Source of the DNA: Hyphomicrobium album
GTDB lineage: Bacteria > Pseudomonadota > Alphaproteobacteria > Rhizobiales > Hyphomicrobiaceae
DNA length: 64,000 nucleotides
Reading direction: 5' to 3'
Assembly (NCBI RefSeq): GCF_009708035.1
Contig: NZ_WMBQ01000001.1
Location: forward strand, 186,001 to 250,000
In this document: piece after piece, positions 50,536-60,972 of the stretch
How the letters are laid out: the number at the start of each line of letters is the position of its first letter
Numbering within the stretch: the first letter of the stretch is position 1
Notes under the pieces: model-generated
What the model was told of the DNA's origin: nothing
Seen by the model: the letters and a program-made list of their open reading frames with translations, nothing else
Database searches by the model: none
Program-made: the position numbers and the translations under genes

Positions 50536-53500
50536 ATGGAAGACGAGCTGGTCGAAGCCGCGCGCGATGAGGCGTATCCGGATGCGGCCGTCCTGCAGAA
50601 AACCAACGGTAAGGTTGAGAGCACAGAGCTCCGCGAGCTGTTGGGTATCCTCGGTGCGATGCGCTCCGGCGATTTTTCCGTCCGTCTGCCAACCGATTGG
50701 GATGGCCTCTGGGGCAAGGTTGCCGACACTTTCAATGACATTGTCTCCACCAACGAGCGGATGGCGACGCAACTCGACCGCGTCGGGCAGGTCGTCGGCC
50801 GTGAGGGCAAGACCAAGCAGCGCGTCCGCATAGGGTCAGCCTCCGGCGCCTGGGGCGGCATGGAGACGTCGATCAACCAGCTGATCGACGACCTCCTGTG
50901 GCCGACGACCGAGGTCACCCGCACCATCCGCGCGGTCGCCCAGGGCGACCTGTTGCAAACCATGCGTCTCGATGTGGACGGGCGCCCGCTGGAGGGCGAG
51001 TTCCTCCGCTCGGCGACCATCGTCAACACGATGATCAAGCAGCTCTCGGTGTTCACCTCGGAGGTGACCCGCGTGGCGCGCGAGGTCGGCACCGACGGCA
51101 AGCTCGGCGGCCAGGCGCAGGTGTCGGAAGTGACCGGCGTGTGGAAAGACCTCACCGAGAGCGTCAACTCGATGGCGTCGAACCTGACCGCCCAGGTGCG
51201 CAACATCGCCGAGGTGACGATCGCGGTCGCCATGGGCGACTTGTCGAAGAAGATCACCGTCGACGTGCGCGGGGAGATTCTGCAGCTGAAGGAAGCCATC
51301 AATACGATGGTGGATCAGCTCCGCTCGTTCGCCGCCGAGGTGACGCGCGTGGCGCGTGAGGTCGGTACGGAAGGGCGCCTCGGTGGCCAGGCCGTGGTGC
51401 CGGGTGTCGCCGGCACCTGGAAAGACTTGACCGACAACGTCAACCTGCTCGCCGCCAACTTGACCACTCAGGTGCGCAACATCGCCGAGGTGACGACGGC
51501 CGTCGCCCGCGGCGACCTTTCGCGCAAGATCACCGTGGACGTGAAGGGCGAGATCCTCGAGCTGAAGAACACCATCAACACCATGGTCGATCAGCTCAAC
51601 GGCTTTGCCGGCGAGGTGACGCGCGTCGCGCGCGAGGTGGGCACGGAGGGCAAGCTCGGCGGCCAGGCGCAGGTGCCGGGCGTCGCCGGCACGTGGAAGG
51701 ACTTGACCGACAACGTCAACTCGATGGCGTCGAACCTGACGGCGCAGGTGCGCAACATCGCCGAGGTGTCGACCGCCATCGCCGGCGGCGACCTGTCGAA
51801 GAAGATCACGGTCAACGTCTCGGGCGAGATCCTGCAGCTCAAAGAGACCATCAACACGATGGTCGATCAGCTCAACGCCTTCGCCGGCGAGGTGACGCGC
51901 GTCGCGCGCGAGGTCGGCACCGAAGGCCGCCTCGGCGGCCAGGCCGAGGTGCGCGGCGTCGCCGGCACGTGGAAGGATCTGACGGACTCGGTCAACTCGA
52001 TGGCGTCGAACCTCACGACGCAGGTGCGCAACATCGCCGAGGTGTCGACGGCCATCGCCAATGGCGACTTGTCGAAGAAGATCGCCGTGGACGTGCGTGG
52101 CGAGGTGCTCGAGCTCAAGGAGACCATCAACACGATGGTCGATCAGCTCAACGCCTTTGCCGGCGAGGTGACGCGCGTCGCCCGCGAGGTCGGAACGGAA
52201 GGTAAGCTCGGCGGTCAGGCCGTGGTGCGCGGCGTCGCCGGCACGTGGAAGGACTTGACCGACTCGGTCAACTCGATGGCCTCGAACCTCACCGGCCAGG
52301 TGCGCAACATCGCCGAGGTGGCGACCGCCGTCGCCCAGGGCGACTTGTCGAAGAAAGTGTCGGTCAACGTCTCGGGCGAGATCCTGCAGCTCAAAGAGAC
52401 CATCAACACGATGGTCGATCAGCTCAACGCCTTCGCTGCTGAGGTGACGCGCGTCGCGCGCGAGGTCGGCACCGAAGGCAAGCTTGGCGGCCAGGCGCAG
52501 GTGCCGGGCGTTGCCGGCACGTGGAAGGATTTGACGGACTCGGTCAACTCGATGGCCGGCAACCTTACCGACCAGGTGCGCAACATCGCCGAGGTGGCAA
52601 CAGCCATCGCCACCGGCGACCTTTCGCGCAAGATCACCGTCGACGTGCGCGGCGAGATCCTGCAGCTGAAGGAAACGCTGAACACCATGGTTGACCAGCT
52701 CAACCGCTTCGCCGGTGAGGTGACGCGTGTCGCGCGCGAGGTCGGCACCGAAGGGCGTCTCGGCGGCCAGGCGAACGTGCCGGGTGTCGCGGGCACCTGG
52801 AAAGACTTGACCGACAACGTCAACCTGCTCGCCGGCAACCTCACGACCCAGGTGCGCAACATCGCCGACGTGACGACGGCCGTCGCCCGCGGCGACTTGT
52901 CGAAGCGCATTACCGTCGACGTGAAGGGCGAAATTCTCGAGCTGAAGGCGACCATCAATACGATGGTCGATCAGCTCAATGGCTTTGCCGGCGAGGTGAC
53001 GCGCGTTGCGCGCGAGGTCGGCACCGAAGGCAAACTCGGCGGCCAGGCTCAGGTGCCGGGCGCTGCCGGCACGTGGAAGGACTTGACCGACAACGTCAAC
53101 CTGATGGCGTCGAACCTCACCGACCAGGTGCGCAACATCGCCGAGGTGGCGACCGCCATCGCCGGCGGCGACCTGTCGAAGAAGATCACCGTTGACGTGC
53201 GCGGCGAGATCCTGCTGCTCAAAGAAACGCTGAATACGATGGTCGAGCAGCTCCGCTCCTTCGCCGCCGAGGTGACGCGCGTCGCCCGCGAAGTCGGCAC
53301 GGAAGGCCGTCTCGCCGGTCAGGCGGTGGTGCCGGGCGTCGCCGGCACGTGGAAGGACTTGACGGACTCGGTCAACTCGATGGCCGGCAACCTCACCGCC
53401 CAGGTGCGCAACATCGCCGAGGTGACGACCGCCGTCGCGCGTGGCGACCTTTCGCGCAAGATCACCGTCGACGTGAAGGGTGAGATCCTCGAGCTGAAGA

Positions 53501-56500
53501 ACACCATCAACACGATGGTCGATCAGCTCAACGGCTTCGCCTCGGAGGTGACGCGCGTCGCCCGCGAGGTGGGCACGGAGGGCAAGCTCGGCGGACAGGC
53601 GCAGGTGCCAGGCGTCGCCGGAACGTGGAAAGACCTGACCGACACCGTGAACGTCATGGCCGCCAACCTCACCGAACAGGTGCGCGGCATCGTGAAAGTC
53701 GTGACCGCGGTCGCCGAGGGCGACCTGAAGCAGAAGCTGACGGTGAAATCGAAGGGCGAGGTTGCGGCCCTTGCCGAGACGATCAACGACATGACCGACA
53801 CGCTCGCCATCTTCGCCGATCAGGTGACGACGGTGGCGCGCGAGGTCGGCGTCGAAGGGCGTCTCGGTGGTCAGGCGAACGTGCCTGGCGCCGCCGGCAC
53901 GTGGAAGGATTTGACGGGCAACGTGAACCTGCTCGCCGACAACCTCACCAACCAGGTGCGCGCCATCGCTGAGGTGACGACCGCCGTGACCAAGGGCGAC
54001 CTCACCCGCTCCATTCAGGTGGACGCCCGCGGCGAGGTGGCCGAGCTAAAAGACTACATCAACACCATGATCGACAACCTCCGCCTGACGACGGAGCGCA
54101 ACACCGATCAGGACTGGCTGAAGACCAACCTCGCGCGCTTTACCGGCATGTTGCAAGGCCAGCGCGATCTGACGACGGTCGGCACGATGCTTCTGTCGGA
54201 GCTGGTGCCGCTGGTGCGGGGCCACCAAGGCGTCATCTATCAGATGGTTGCCGACGACGCGCCGGGCCTCAGGCTGCTGGGCAAGTACGCGGATCACCCC
54301 GAGCGCGGCTATCCGCGCGAGATCGATTTGGGCGACGGCTTCATCGGCCAGTGCGCGGTCGAGAAGCGCCGCATCCTCATCACCGATATTCCCGAGAACG
54401 CCGTGCGCGTCGGGCCGTCGTTCGTCGAGGCGCTGCCGCGCAGCGTCGTGGTGCTGCCCGTCACCTTCGAGGATCAGCTCAAGGCGGTGATCGCCGTCGC
54501 CTCGCTGCGCGAATTCGACCAGGCGCAATTGAGCTTCCTCGACCAGCTCACGGCCAGCATCGGCATCGTCTTGAACTCGATCGAGGCGACGATGCAGACC
54601 GAAGGCCTGCTGAAGCAGAGCCAGGAGCTCGCCGGAGAGCTACAGGCGCAGCAGAGGGAGCTGCAGAAGACCAACGAGCAGCTGGAGCAGAAGGCGCAGC
54701 AGCTCGCCGAGCGCAACGTCGAGGTGGAAGCGAAGAACCAGGAAATCGAGCACGCGCGGCGAGCTCTCGAGGAGAAGGCGACCGAGTTGGCGCTGACTTC
54801 GAAATACAAGTCGGAATTCCTCGCCAACATGAGCCACGAGCTGCGTACGCCGCTCAACTCGATCCTCATCCTCGGCCAGCAGCTCAGCGAGAACGCCGAC
54901 GGCAACCTCAGCGACAAGCAGGTCGAGTTCTCGCGCACCATCCACGGCGCCGGCAGCGACCTGTTGAACCTCATCAGCGACATCCTCGACCTGTCGAAGA
55001 TCGAGTCCGGCACCGTTTCGGTCGACGCCGAGGAGCTGTACCTGACGAACCTGCTCGACACGGTGGCGCGGCCGTTCCGTCACGAGGCGGAGGGCCGTCA
55101 CCTCTCCTTCGATCTGGAACTCGATCCGAGCCTCGGCCGCAGCATCATCACCGACTCCAAGCGCCTGCAGCAGGTGCTGAAGAACCTGCTATCCAACGCT
55201 TTCAAGTTCACCGAGCACGGCGGCGTGCGGCTGACCACCTCGGCGGCTGCAGCCGGCTGGAACCCGGACCACCCGGTGCTCAGCAAGTCGTCGAGCGTCA
55301 TCGCCTTCGAGGTGTCGGACACCGGCATCGGCATTCTGCCCGAAAAGCAGAAGATCATCTTCGAGGCGTTCCAGCAGGCCGACGCTTCGACGAGCCGCAA
55401 GTACGGAGGCACCGGCCTCGGCCTCGCCATCAGCCGCGAGCTGGCGACGCTTTTGGGCGGCGAGATCCAGCTGCGCTCGACCCCCGGCATGGGCTCGACC
55501 TTCACGCTGTTTCTGCCGCAGAGCTACATCGGACCGTCGGTGACCCTGGTCGAGGATACGGGCGCGAGGGCGAGGTTGATCGCCGACGCGCAGCAGCTGC
55601 GACCGCCCGAGCGGACCGTCGAATCGATCGCCGACGATCGCGACAACCTGGCTCCTGGGGAGTCGGTGCTGCTCGTCGTCGAGGACGATCCGCACTACGC
55701 GCGCATTCTCATGGATCTGGCGCACGACAACGGCTTCAAGGTGCTGGTCGCGCAACGCGGCGCCGAGGCGCTGGCGCTAGCCACCGAGTTCAACCCCAAC
55801 GCTGTCTCCCTCGACGTGTTCCTGCCCGACATGATGGGCTGGAGCGTGCTCAGTCAGCTGAAGCAGAACCCGCTGACGCGCCACATCCCGGTGCAAATGA
55901 TCACCCTCGACGAAGATCGTCAGCACGCCCTGGCACAGGGCGCGTTCTCGTTCCTGACGAAGCCGACGACGGTCGATGGCCTGCGCGAAGCGCTCAACCG
56001 CATCAAGGATTTCGCCGTCCCGCGGCGCAAGCAGCTCCTGGTGGTGGAGGACAACGAGGCCGAACGGCTCGGCATCCGCGAGCTTCTGAACCACGACGAC
56101 ATCGATATCGCTACCGCCTCGAAGGGTTCAGAGGCGCTTGATTTCCTGCGCACAAACGAGTGCGATTGCGTGGTGCTGGACCTCAAGTTGCCGGACATGT
56201 CGGGCTTCCAGGTTCTGGAGGAGCTCGGCAAGGACGAGGCGCTTTCTGCGATCCCGGTTGTCGTCTTTACCGGTCGCGAGCTTTCGGCGGAGGAAGACGC
56301 TCGGCTGCGCTCGATGGCGCGCAGCGTCGTCGTCAAAGGCGTTGAATCGCCCGAGCGTCTGCTGGACGAGACGGCGCTGTTCCTGCACCGCATCGTCGGC
56401 GAGCTGCCTGCCGAAAAGCAGCGCATGCTCGAGCGGCTGCACGAGTCGGATGACGATCTGGTCGGCCAGACGGTGCTGCTCGTCGACGACGACGCGCGCA

Positions 56501-56832
56501 ATATCTTCGCCTTGAGCAGTGTGCTCGAGCGCCGCGGCATGAATGTCTTGACCGCCACCACCGGCAACGAGGCGATCGACAGCCTCGAGGCGACGCCGGA
56601 CGTCGCCATTGTCCTCATGGACATCATGATGCCGGAAATGGACGGCTACCAGACGATGCAAGCCATCCGTACACAGGCCAAATGGCGGCGACTGCCGATC
56701 ATCGCGCTGACCGCCAAGGCGATGAAAGGCGACAGGGAGAAATGTCTGGTGGCGGGAGCGTCCGACTATCTGGCCAAACCGGTGAACACCGAACAACTGC
56801 TCGCGGCTTTACGTATGTGGCTGCATCGCTAG
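50536..56832 (+). CDS. Giant soluble poly-HAMP hybrid histidine kinase
   Basis: 2098 residues with no transmembrane span. Residues about 20-175 hold diverged HAMP-like units; residues 176-1187 are 11 tandem 92-residue HAMP units (each with [26 protein letters not shown] and ITVDV blocks). A GAF domain follows (about 1210-1370), then a coiled coil, HisKA with SHELRTP (His1434), HATPase ([17 protein letters not shown]), and three receiver domains with Asp1760, Asp1882 and Asp2029. The layout parallels fungal group III (Nik1/Os-1) osmosensing kinases. GGGAGGGG precedes the ATG. It probably transfers phosphate to the downstream proteins, with which it forms an operon. Confidence 0.92.
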   Translation: MEDELVEAARDEAYPDAAVLQKTNGKVESTELRELLGILGAMRSGDFSVRLPTDWDGLWGKVADTFNDIVSTNERMATQLDRVGQVVGREGKTKQRVRIGSASGAWGGMETSINQLIDDLLWPTTEVTRTIRAVAQGDLLQTMRLDVDGRPLEGEFLRSATIVNTMIKQLSVFTSEVTRVAREVGTDGKLGGQAQVSEVTGVWKDLTESVNSMASNLTAQVRNIAEVTIAVAMGDLSKKITVDVRGEILQLKEAINTMVDQLRSFAAEVTRVAREVGTEGRLGGQAVVPGVAGTWKDLTDNVNLLAANLTTQVRNIAEVTTAVARGDLSRKITVDVKGEILELKNTINTMVDQLNGFAGEVTRVAREVGTEGKLGGQAQVPGVAGTWKDLTDNVNSMASNLTAQVRNIAEVSTAIAGGDLSKKITVNVSGEILQLKETINTMVDQLNAFAGEVTRVAREVGTEGRLGGQAEVRGVAGTWKDLTDSVNSMASNLTTQVRNIAEVSTAIANGDLSKKIAVDVRGEVLELKETINTMVDQLNAFAGEVTRVAREVGTEGKLGGQAVVRGVAGTWKDLTDSVNSMASNLTGQVRNIAEVATAVAQGDLSKKVSVNVSGEILQLKETINTMVDQLNAFAAEVTRVAREVGTEGKLGGQAQVPGVAGTWKDLTDSVNSMAGNLTDQVRNIAEVATAIATGDLSRKITVDVRGEILQLKETLNTMVDQLNRFAGEVTRVAREVGTEGRLGGQANVPGVAGTWKDLTDNVNLLAGNLTTQVRNIADVTTAVARGDLSKRITVDVKGEILELKATINTMVDQLNGFAGEVTRVAREVGTEGKLGGQAQVPGAAGTWKDLTDNVNLMASNLTDQVRNIAEVATAIAGGDLSKKITVDVRGEILLLKETLNTMVEQLRSFAAEVTRVAREVGTEGRLAGQAVVPGVAGTWKDLTDSVNSMAGNLTAQVRNIAEVTTAVARGDLSRKITVDVKGEILELKNTINTMVDQLNGFASEVTRVAREVGTEGKLGGQAQVPGVAGTWKDLTDTVNVMAANLTEQVRGIVKVVTAVAEGDLKQKLTVKSKGEVAALAETINDMTDTLAIFADQVTTVAREVGVEGRLGGQANVPGAAGTWKDLTGNVNLLADNLTNQVRAIAEVTTAVTKGDLTRSIQVDARGEVAELKDYINTMIDNLRLTTERNTDQDWLKTNLARFTGMLQGQRDLTTVGTMLLSELVPLVRGHQGVIYQMVADDAPGLRLLGKYADHPERGYPREIDLGDGFIGQCAVEKRRILITDIPENAVRVGPSFVEALPRSVVVLPVTFEDQLKAVIAVASLREFDQAQLSFLDQLTASIGIVLNSIEATMQTEGLLKQSQELAGELQAQQRELQKTNEQLEQKAQQLAERNVEVEAKNQEIEHARRALEEKATELALTSKYKSEFLANMSHELRTPLNSILILGQQLSENADGNLSDKQVEFSRTIHGAGSDLLNLISDILDLSKIESGTVSVDAEELYLTNLLDTVARPFRHEAEGRHLSFDLELDPSLGRSIITDSKRLQQVLKNLLSNAFKFTEHGGVRLTTSAAAAGWNPDHPVLSKSSSVIAFEVSDTGIGILPEKQKIIFEAFQQADASTSRKYGGTGLGLAISRELATLLGGEIQLRSTPGMGSTFTLFLPQSYIGPSVTLVEDTGARARLIADAQQLRPPERTVESIADDRDNLAPGESVLLVVEDDPHYARILMDLAHDNGFKVLVAQRGAEALALATEFNPNAVSLDVFLPDMMGWSVLSQLKQNPLTRHIPVQMITLDEDRQHALAQGAFSFLTKPTTVDGLREALNRIKDFAVPRRKQLLVVEDNEAERLGIRELLNHDDIDIATASKGSEALDFLRTNECDCVVLDLKLPDMSGFQVLEELGKDEALSAIPVVVFTGRELSAEEDARLRSMARSVVVKGVESPERLLDETALFLHRIVGELPAEKQRMLERLHESDDDLVGQTVLLVDDDARNIFALSSVLERRGMNVLTATTGNEAIDSLEATPDVAIVLMDIMMPEMDGYQTMQAIRTQAKWRRLPIIALTAKAMKGDREKCLVAGASDYLAKPVNTEQLLAALRMWLHR
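51061..54096 (+). repeat. Eleven tandem 276-bp repeats within the poly-HAMP kinase
   Basis: Eleven head-to-tail units of exactly 276 bp (92 codons), for example starting at 51061, 51337, 51613 and 53821. Units 2-9 are very similar at DNA level; units 1, 10 and 11 are more diverged. No length variation between units was seen. Such DNA is prone to unit gain or loss by recombination and to collapse in assembly. Confidence 0.9.
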
Positions 56833-56842
56833 GGGGAGGGCG

Positions 56843-58285
56843 ATGACCGCTCGCCAACCAGTCAACATTCTGCTCGTCGACGACCAGCCAGCCAAGCTGC
56901 TGAGCTATGAGGTCATTCTCGGCGAGCTGGGGGAGAACCTGATCAAGGCCAACTCGGCTGGCGAGGCGCTCGGCGCCTTGCTCAAGACCGATGTGGCCGT
57001 CGTGCTCGTCGACGTGTGCATGCCCGACCTCGACGGGTTCCAGCTCGCCGAGATGATCCGCGGCCATCCCCGTTACGAGAAGACCGCGATCATCTTCATC
57101 TCGGCCATCCAGGTGACCGACCTCGATCGTATCCGCGGCTACAAGTCGGGTGCGGTCGATTACGTTCCGGTGCCAGTCATCCCCGAGATCCTGCGCGCCA
57201 AGGTGCGCATCTTCGCCGAGCTCTACCGCAAGAATCGCCAGCTCGAGGAATTTGCGGCTGATCTGGAGCGCCGCGTGGCGGAGCGCACGGCCGAGCTCGA
57301 GCAATCGACGGACCGGTTGCGCGAGAGCGAGGAGCGGTTGCGCCAGGCGTTGAGCGCGGCGCGCATGGGGACTTGGCGCCGGGATCTCGCCACGCAGATG
57401 AGCCAGCGCGACGCCAGTTTCAACGCCATCATGGGACTGCCGGCGGTCGATTCCACCGCGACGGTGGAGGAGCGGCTGGAGGAGATCCACCCCGACGACA
57501 GGCAAGGCGTCATGGAAGCGTGGACGACCGCGGTGACCGGGCGAGGCGACTACGAGGCCGAATTCCGCGTCAAGCGCCGCGACGGGGTGACCCGATGGGT
57601 GCGTGACCAGGGGCGCTTCGTCGCCGGCGACAACGGCCAGTCCGATTGTCTCGCGGGTCTCACACTCGACATCACCGAGCGCAAGAAAGCCGAGGAGGCG
57701 CAGGGCCTGCTCATCCAGGAGCTCAATCACCGCGTCAAGAACATGCTGACGACGGTGCAGGCGATCGCCCTGCAGAGCCTCAACGGCGCCCAGACCGCCG
57801 ACAAGGACCGCTTCCTGTCGCGCATCCAGGCGCTCGCCACCTGCCACAACCTGCTGACGCGCAGCAGCTGGGAGGGTGCGCACCTGCGCGACATCCTCGA
57901 GAGCACGTTCGCGCCGCATCGCAGTCAGCAGGCCGCGCAGCGCATCTCGCTGTCGGGCGTCGACACGCTGTTGACATCGCGCGACGCGCTGTCGGTGACG
58001 CTGGCACTGCACGAGCTCGTCACCAACGCGGTCAAGCACGGTGCTTTCGCCAACAACGAAGGGCGCATCGAGCTTACCTGGCAGGTCGACCCGGATCCTT
58101 CGGCGCGGCTGCACCTGTCGTGGAGCGAGGCCGGCGGTCCGCCGGTCAGCCCGCCCAGTCACAAGGGGTTCGGCTCGCGGCTGCTGACCTCCCTCGCGGC
58201 GCAGTCGGGAGCCGCCTACTCCTGCGAATATCAGCCTGCCGGATTCAAATGCCGTCTGGCATTACCACTCGAGGCAAGAGCATGA
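56843..58285 (+). CDS. Hybrid REC-PAS-HWE sensor kinase
   Basis: 480 residues. An N-terminal receiver domain (LLVDDQPAK; phospho-acceptor Asp57 in VLVDVCMPDLDG; a KSGAVDYVP-type end) is joined by a coiled coil (about 135-165) to a PAS domain (about 165-283, with ITERKKAEE) and an HWE-type kinase domain with ELNHRVKNML (His296) and LHELVTNAVKHGAF. It starts 10 nt after the poly-HAMP kinase. The receiver could take phosphate from that kinase, and the HWE domain could pass it to the next gene's product, as in alphaproteobacterial stress cascades (inference). Confidence 0.9.
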   Translation: MTARQPVNILLVDDQPAKLLSYEVILGELGENLIKANSAGEALGALLKTDVAVVLVDVCMPDLDGFQLAEMIRGHPRYEKTAIIFISAIQVTDLDRIRGYKSGAVDYVPVPVIPEILRAKVRIFAELYRKNRQLEEFAADLERRVAERTAELEQSTDRLRESEERLRQALSAARMGTWRRDLATQMSQRDASFNAIMGLPAVDSTATVEERLEEIHPDDRQGVMEAWTTAVTGRGDYEAEFRVKRRDGVTRWVRDQGRFVAGDNGQSDCLAGLTLDITERKKAEEAQGLLIQELNHRVKNMLTTVQAIALQSLNGAQTADKDRFLSRIQALATCHNLLTRSSWEGAHLRDILESTFAPHRSQQAAQRISLSGVDTLLTSRDALSVTLALHELVTNAVKHGAFANNEGRIELTWQVDPDPSARLHLSWSEAGGPPVSPPSHKGFGSRLLTSLAAQSGAAYSCEYQPAGFKCRLALPLEARA

Positions 58286-58653
58286 CGGAAGCTTTGACGG
58301 GCAAACGGGTTCTGGTGCTCGAGGACGAGCCTCTGATCGCCATGGTTCTGGTCGACATACTCGAAGAGGCGGGCTGTACCGTCGTCGGCCCGGCGCACGA
58401 TGCCGACCAGGCGGCGAAGCTGATTGCCGAGAACGCCATCGACGTCGCCGTGCTCGACGTCAACCTCGGTTCGGGGCGCACGTCGGCGACGATCGCCGAT
58501 TCCTTGAAGAGTGTCGGGACCCCGTTCGTCTTCGCCACTGGCTACGGCGAGCAGGGCTTGCGCATCGCCGATCGCGGGCACCTGCGCGTCGACAAGCCGT
58601 ACTGCGGGCCAACCATCATTGCGACCGTTGTCGCGGCGCTCAAGGCTGCCTAG
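58282..58653 (+). CDS. Single-domain response regulator
   Basis: 123 residues, one receiver domain: acidic pair in VLVLEDEPLIAMVL, Asp59 in VAVLDVNLG, Thr/Lys positions in PFVFATGYGE and VDKPYC. No output domain. The ATG overlaps the stop of the HWE kinase gene, so it is a likely partner of that kinase. It resembles FixJ-type single REC proteins paired with HWE kinases. Confidence 0.88.
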   Translation: MTEALTGKRVLVLEDEPLIAMVLVDILEEAGCTVVGPAHDADQAAKLIAENAIDVAVLDVNLGSGRTSATIADSLKSVGTPFVFATGYGEQGLRIADRGHLRVDKPYCGPTIIATVVAALKAA

Positions 58654-58659
58654 GGCCGC

Positions 58660-60399
58660 TCAGCTGCGCGTGTACTCGTCGACCGTCTTGTGCGTCTCGG
58701 GCACGAGGAACAGGCCGATGACCACCGTCGCGCCGGCGACGATGACCGGGTACCACAGCCCCGAATAGATATTTCCGGTCGCTGCGACGATGGCGAACGA
58801 GGTGGCGGGCAGCAGTCCGCCGAACCAGCCGTTGCCGATGTGATAGGGCAGCGACATGCCGGAATAGCGGATACGCGTGGGAAACAGCTCGACGAGCGCC
58901 GCCGCGATCGGCCCGTAGGTCATTGCCGCGAACATGATGAGCAGCACGAGGATGCCGATGATCGTCAGCTTCTGCGCGCTCCAGATGTCGAACACCTTGG
59001 CGACGTTGGCGAGACCGGCCGAGGGGTCGATGGGGATCTTCACTGTCTCCGCGTGACCGGGATTTGGATAGCCCTCGGCGGCAAGCGCGGTCGCGACCTT
59101 CACCGCGAAGTCTGCATCGCTAGCGGCGATGGGCTGGACCTTGCCGATGCGGACGCTGGCGACGGTGCCGGCGGCAGCTTCCTCGTTACGGTAGTGCACG
59201 GCGCGCTGAGCGAGCGCCGCCTTGGCGATGTCGCACGAAGAGCTGTAGGCGACCTTGCCGGTGGGGTTGAATTGGAAGGCGCAGTCGGCGGGATCGGCGG
59301 CGACGGTGACCTCGACGTTGCTCTGGGCGCGGTAGAGTGCCGGGTTGGCCGTACGCGTCAGATGCTCGAACAGCGGGAAGTAGGTGAGGACCGCGAGGAG
59401 GCAGCCGCCGAGGATCAAGGGCTTGCGACCTATGCGGTCCGATAGGCTCGCGAACGCGACGACGAAGCCGACGCCGGCGATCAGCGCCCAGGCGACCAGC
59501 ACGTTGGTGGTGAACTGGTCGACCTGCAGAATATTCTGGATGAAGAACAGCGCGTAGAAGTGCGCCGTGTACCAGACCACCGCCTGTCCGGCGACGAGCC
59601 CGAACAGGGCAATTAGCCCGATCTTGATGTTACGCCACTCGCCGAACGCTTCGCGCAGCGGCTGCGCCGAGGCGGCGCCTTCCGCCTTCATCCGCTGGAA
59701 CGCGGGGCTCTCCTGCATCTGCAAGCGCACGTAGAGAGAGATGAGCAGAAGGACTGCGGAGAGTAGGAACGGGATGCGCCAGCCCCATGCCTTGAAGGCG
59801 CTGAGCGTCGTCCCGTCGGGCTGCTCGACGGGCGGGAAGCCGGCGTCGAGCGCGATCTGCGTGAACATGATGACGACCAGCGAGAGAAGCAGGGCGAGCG
59901 TCGGCGTGGTGTTGACCCAGCTGGTGAAGAACCCACGCTGGTTGTGCGGCGCGTGCTCGGCGACGTAGACGGCGGCGCCTCCGTATTCACCACCCGTAGC
60001 GAGGCCCTGCAGCATGCGCAGGACGATCAGCGCGATGGGCGCCGCGACGCCGATCGTGTGATAGGTGGGTAGCAGTCCGACGAGGAACGTCGCCGCGCCC
60101 ATGAGCACGACGGTGACGACGAACGTGTACTTCCGGCCGACGATGTCGCCGAGACGGCCGAAGATGATGGCGCCGAACGGACGGACGATGAAACCCGCGG
60201 CGAAGGTGAGCAGCGCGAAGATGCTCTGCTGCGTCACGCTGTAGGCGGCGAAGAACTGCGCACCGATGATCGAGGCGAGGGCGCCGTAGAGATAGAAGTC
60301 GTACCACTCGAAGACGGTGCCGGCGGACGAGGCGATGATGACCTTGCGTTCCTCACGTGTCAGGGCGCGTCGGCGCCCTGGTATGGCTTCGCTCGTCAT
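58660..60399 (-). CDS. MHS-family MFS transporter with large inserted loop
   Basis: 579 residues with 12 predicted spans. GTVFEWYDFYLYGAL at TM1 and GRLGDIVGRKYTF at loop 2-3 are typical of the metabolite:H+ symporter family (proline/betaine, citrate or ketoglutarate types). Between about residues 345 and 480 a polar domain with two Cys (DPADCAFQF, SSCDIAK) is inserted, probably periplasmic. The substrate cannot be told. The ATG at 60399 is preferred to one 18 nt upstream. It converges on the response-regulator gene. Confidence 0.85.
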   Translation of the reverse strand: MTSEAIPGRRRALTREERKVIIASSAGTVFEWYDFYLYGALASIIGAQFFAAYSVTQQSIFALLTFAAGFIVRPFGAIIFGRLGDIVGRKYTFVVTVVLMGAATFLVGLLPTYHTIGVAAPIALIVLRMLQGLATGGEYGGAAVYVAEHAPHNQRGFFTSWVNTTPTLALLLSLVVIMFTQIALDAGFPPVEQPDGTTLSAFKAWGWRIPFLLSAVLLLISLYVRLQMQESPAFQRMKAEGAASAQPLREAFGEWRNIKIGLIALFGLVAGQAVVWYTAHFYALFFIQNILQVDQFTTNVLVAWALIAGVGFVVAFASLSDRIGRKPLILGGCLLAVLTYFPLFEHLTRTANPALYRAQSNVEVTVAADPADCAFQFNPTGKVAYSSSCDIAKAALAQRAVHYRNEEAAAGTVASVRIGKVQPIAASDADFAVKVATALAAEGYPNPGHAETVKIPIDPSAGLANVAKVFDIWSAQKLTIIGILVLLIMFAAMTYGPIAAALVELFPTRIRYSGMSLPYHIGNGWFGGLLPATSFAIVAATGNIYSGLWYPVIVAGATVVIGLFLVPETHKTVDEYTRS

Positions 60400-60454
60400 G
60401 TCGCCGTCCGCCCCCATCGGTTAGTCAGCACAGTGCTGCCCCCAGCTCAAATAC

Positions 60455-60466
60455 CTGCAATTGCAG
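60455..60466. promoter_or_regulatory. 12-bp palindrome upstream of the MFS transporter
   Basis: CTGCAATTGCAG, a perfect palindrome 56 bp upstream of the transporter start, in the 285-bp gap before the next plus-strand gene. It may be an operator. Nothing else in 60400-60684 stands out except GC-rich repeats near 60555-60595. Confidence 0.35.
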
Positions 60467-60684
60467 TGAATAAGCAAATCGCGCCGCATGCTGTTGAGGG
60501 GCTGGCGACGACCGCGATCCTGTAGCGAAACTTAGCAGTTCTTCTTCGTTAGGGCCCCGCGAAGGCGACTGTATGACTCGGGCGGCACGGGGGCCGATCA
60601 GAAGAATCCAACCGCGTTCCCGGTGCTTTCGAAGCCCGGCGGCGATGCCGCGCGGTGGGGGTCAATTCTGGAAGGAGAAGACGA

Positions 60685-60915
60685 ATGCGACGGACGGGAA
60701 TTCTGGCGCTAGGCGCCACTCTGTTGGCGCTCTTGCTCGTGCCGCAGGCGAACGCGGGGATTAGCGTCGGCGCCGCTCAGCGCGCCACGGCGAGCGACGT
60801 GCACCAGGCCACCTTCGACAGGCTGTTCGAGCGCGACAGGAAGCACAAGAAGGTGAAGCTCTACAAGCATCACAAGAGGCACAAAAAGCTCAAGCACAAG
60901 AAGCACCACCACTGA
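60685..60915 (+). CDS. Small secreted Lys/His-rich protein
   Basis: 76 residues: a signal peptide (RRTGILALGATLLALLLVPQANA, cut near residue 24), a short linker, then a C-terminal 30 residues made almost only of Lys and His with a few Leu (KHKKVKLYKHHKRHKKLKHK-type), ending in HHH. AGGAG precedes the ATG. It could bind metal ions, anionic cell-wall or nucleic-acid polymers; no family recognised. It stands alone between two minus-strand genes. Confidence 0.75.
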   Translation: MRRTGILALGATLLALLLVPQANAGISVGAAQRATASDVHQATFDRLFERDRKHKKVKLYKHHKRHKKLKHKKHHH

Positions 60916-60946
60916 GAAGTGGCGACCCGCACTTGACGACCGCCGA

Positions 60947-60972
60947 GGGTGGCTGCTTCTTCGCAGCCGCCC
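60947..60972. terminator. Hairpin between convergent genes
   Basis: GGGTGGCTGC and GCAGCCGCCC pair over 10 bp (one G-T) around a 6-nt loop, between the Lys/His-rich gene and the end of eutC. A T tract is lacking, but the place and stem strength suit a bidirectional terminator. Confidence 0.55.

Noticed and set aside
51061-54096. Tandem repeats read as a CRISPR or mobile repeat array
   Set aside because: Units are 276 bp, stay in frame and encode HAMP domains; there are no spacers.
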